64,000 nt of DNA from Nostoc sp. NMS8. Lineage in GTDB: Bacteria; Cyanobacteriota; Cyanobacteriia; Cyanobacteriales; Nostocaceae. The position numbers were made by a program, and so were the translations under genes. How positions within the stretch are numbered: the stretch's first letter is position 1; each line of letters opens with the position of its first letter. The DNA is taken from assembly GCF_017115045.1 (NCBI RefSeq), contig NZ_JABXKK010000068.1:208111-272110 (forward strand), written 5' to 3'. The notes under the pieces are model-generated. The model was not told the origin of the DNA, ran no database searches, and saw only the letters and a list, made by a program, of their open reading frames with translations. This document shows, piece by piece, positions 62,352 to 64,000 of this stretch.

Positions 62352-62449
62352 TTTCTGAGAGTGGGGAATGGGGAACTCGGGGCCCCTTCTGGGGATTAGG
62401 GGCAATAGGGAATGGAAAATAAGAAATGGGAAAAAATCTGCCTTGTCCC

Positions 62450-63298
62450 CTACTTCATACTCTCCACTCCCAACTCATTCGCTAAAATTACCCATTGCTG
62501 AACGCTGAGGTCTTCGGCTCTAGCTTGGGGATTTATTTTTAATTGTTCCAGTAAGTGGCTCAAGCGATCGCGTTCTATAACTGATTGCAAATTATTTCGT
62601 AACATTTTACGCTTGGCACCAAACCCCAACTTTAAGAAATTCTCTAACTGTCGGGGATTAAGCGCTGGTATTTCTATGTTTCGGGGACGCAATCGCACTA
62701 CTGCTGAATCCACTTTTGGCGGTGGATGGAATGCGGCCGCTGGGACTGTGCAGATTAACTCACACTCAGCCAAATACTGCACTCGCACACTCAAAGCTCC
62801 AAAAGCTTTTGAGCCTGATTTAGCATATAACCTTTCTGCTACTTCTTTTTGTACCAGCAACACTATAGAGTCAAATGGTTCGGGATTGGGGTTAGCGATC
62901 GTACCCAGTAGTTTCTCAATGATTGGCCCTGTAATATTGTAGGGAATATTAGCCACTACCTTATTTGGCTTGTGGAAATTGGGAAAGGCTGCCAGATAAG
63001 ATGGTAAATCTAGAGTGAGAAAATCCCCTTGCAGCAGTAAAAAATTTTCAGTCTTACCAAGCTGCTTTGATAGCATTTGGCATAAGTCGCGGTCTATTTC
63101 AACTGCAATCAGAGATTGCACCAAAGGTAATAAACGACGAGTCAGAATCCCGGTTCCGGGGCCAATTTCCAGGATGCGATCGCTTTTGGCGTTGGCGGAG
63201 CCATTGCTTTCCGTACACTCTGCTGCTTTTATAATTGCGTTGAGCGCCTTTTCACTTTTGAGCCAATGTTGAGCAAAGACCTTGCGCGGTCGGATCAT
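62450..63298 (-). CDS. rsmA: 16S rRNA (adenine1518/1519-N6)-dimethyltransferase
   Basis: 282 residues. Rossmann methyltransferase: FAQHWLKSEKALNAII, SAM loop ILEIGPGTGILTRRLL, AVEIDRDLCQML, catalytic VVANIPYNITGPIIEKLL (NxPY motif), AAAFHPPPKVDSAVVRLRPR and a C-terminal helical domain with FGAKRKMLRNNL. It dimethylates two adenines near the 3' end of 16S rRNA. Notably it lies 650 bp from, and divergent to, an rRNA operon. Likely followed by ispE in one transcript. Confidence 0.97.
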   Translation of the reverse strand: MIRPRKVFAQHWLKSEKALNAIIKAAECTESNGSANAKSDRILEIGPGTGILTRRLLPLVQSLIAVEIDRDLCQMLSKQLGKTENFLLLQGDFLTLDLPSYLAAFPNFHKPNKVVANIPYNITGPIIEKLLGTIANPNPEPFDSIVLLVQKEVAERLYAKSGSKAFGALSVRVQYLAECELICTVPAAAFHPPPKVDSAVVRLRPRNIEIPALNPRQLENFLKLGFGAKRKMLRNNLQSVIERDRLSHLLEQLKINPQARAEDLSVQQWVILANELGVESMK

Positions 63299-63946
63299 CT
63301 GTATTTATTGCCTAGTCTAGTTTTTAGCTTTTTCTCAAAAATTCATTATAGATTTTGAAGCCCCTCTACAGCGCTAGACTCACTGTAACGCCTATCTTCC
63401 ATTCCCAACGCTCCAAAAATACAGGGGTGGGGCTCACTCTATAGAATAGGAGTCTTCAACCACAAGCTCCACAACAATTCTGCTCTTCTTAGTACAGTTA
63501 GTTCAAGTATGAGAATTCAGGATAAATCCCTCTAGCAATACTATCTCCTGCCTTTTTCGATAATCATTCAACTTACGTTCAGATCCTATTTGAAGACAAG
63601 CAAGCTGCATTCTTCACATAGTCAGGTTTAGCCACTTTGTTTTCGCTTCTCTCTGGTTGCTGAAGCAATTCATCTGAAAGTACTACCAGTCAAGCGATTT
63701 GCGATTTTAGGAAAAAAAATAAATTTACCCCTTGACAAACTAGGGGATGACTAGTTACTCTAGTTAAGTCGGGAAGCGAAAGACGCAAACGACCACTGAA
63801 CCTAAAAAAAATAATACTTTGAAAGCTTAAGAAAAAACCAATCCTCGTCAAAAGATTTTAGTTTTGGAATTTTCCAAAAAGATAATCGAAATTGTAACTA
63901 GGATTCTGAAAAATATTTTTTTCAGAGCCACAAACTCGAAACACAA
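63299..63946. other. Upstream region and leader of the rRNA operon
   Basis: 650 bp between rsmA and 16S. It should contain the rsmA promoter, the rRNA promoter and the 5' rRNA leader with processing stems. I see a CTTTGAAAGCTTAAG boxA-like stretch near 63821-63835 and CTGAAAAATATTTTTTTCAG near 63906-63925. No gene. Confidence 0.55.
63732..63761 (+). promoter_or_regulatory. Likely rRNA operon promoter
   Basis: TTGACA at 63732-63737 with an 18-base spacer to TACTCT at 63756-63761, about 190 bp upstream of the 16S start. The -35 fits consensus; the -10 is a partial match. Confidence 0.55.

Positions 63947-64000
<54 letters not shown>

Overview
This window comes from a filamentous, heterocyst-type cyanobacterium (Nostocales, Nostoc/Anabaena-like). 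The evidence is the dense scatter of the HIP1 palindrome GCGATCGC, many heptanucleotide tandem repeats (CCAATGA, ATAACTC, ATTATGA, TTTTTAA types), cyanobacterial marker genes (ictB, gap2, a CYP38-like cyclophilin, DUF3082, cyanoexosortase B) and a cyanobacterial 16S rRNA 5' end at the right edge. Species cannot be fixed from the sequence alone.

Layout. 1-16 kb is mostly housekeeping: the proS 3' end, a GerMN protein, an ArsR regulator, accB-efp, a lumenal cyclophilin, thiL, gap2, nadD, murC-murB, a YbaB nucleoid protein, a small phosphatase, a LuxR-type response regulator, smpB and ictB. 16.5-26.3 kb holds a degenerate histidine kinase and then a surface polysaccharide/exosortase locus: sugar aminotransferase, cyanoexosortase B, its partner protein, a Wza-like exporter and a Wzc-like chain-length protein. 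26.3-30.4 kb carries two tandem rhomboid proteases, a MEKHLA protein, a TPR protein and a membrane protein whose 3' end lies in a miniature inverted-repeat element.

30.8-38.1 kb is accessory and decaying DNA. It has two small membrane proteins with related Gly/Ala-rich C-termini, followed by an ABC ATPase-permease fusion broken by one in-frame TGA. Then come two Uma2 nucleases plus Uma2 fragments, a VapBC-like pair with a frameshifted toxin, a DDE transposase, and a RelE-type toxin-antitoxin pair lying between two 78-bp direct repeats made of uvrB 3' end plus Uma2 start sequence. 38-46.5 kb returns to uvrB, a protein of five 19-residue repeats, CsbD, a WecG/TagA glycosyltransferase, tRNA-Leu, a lactate/glycolate oxidase and an M48 peptidase.

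46.6-54.6 kb holds an IS110 remnant, a histidine kinase, a secreted protein, an unusual 21-bp minisatellite just before ackA, and a three-gene group I do not recognise. 54.7-64 kb carries a GNAT protein, a class IV aminotransferase, ftsH, a dead VapBC-like pair, tRNA-Gly, a 106-bp MITE, a second GerMN protein, DUF3082-ispE-rsmA, and the start of an rRNA operon.

Candidates for an undescribed system are the 30.8-33.3 kb cassette (paired Gly/Ala hairpin proteins plus ABC transporter) and the 50.6-53.2 kb three-gene group. Neither has a function I can assign. The clearest structural novelty is the 21-bp minisatellite, which has a 147-bp higher-order period.
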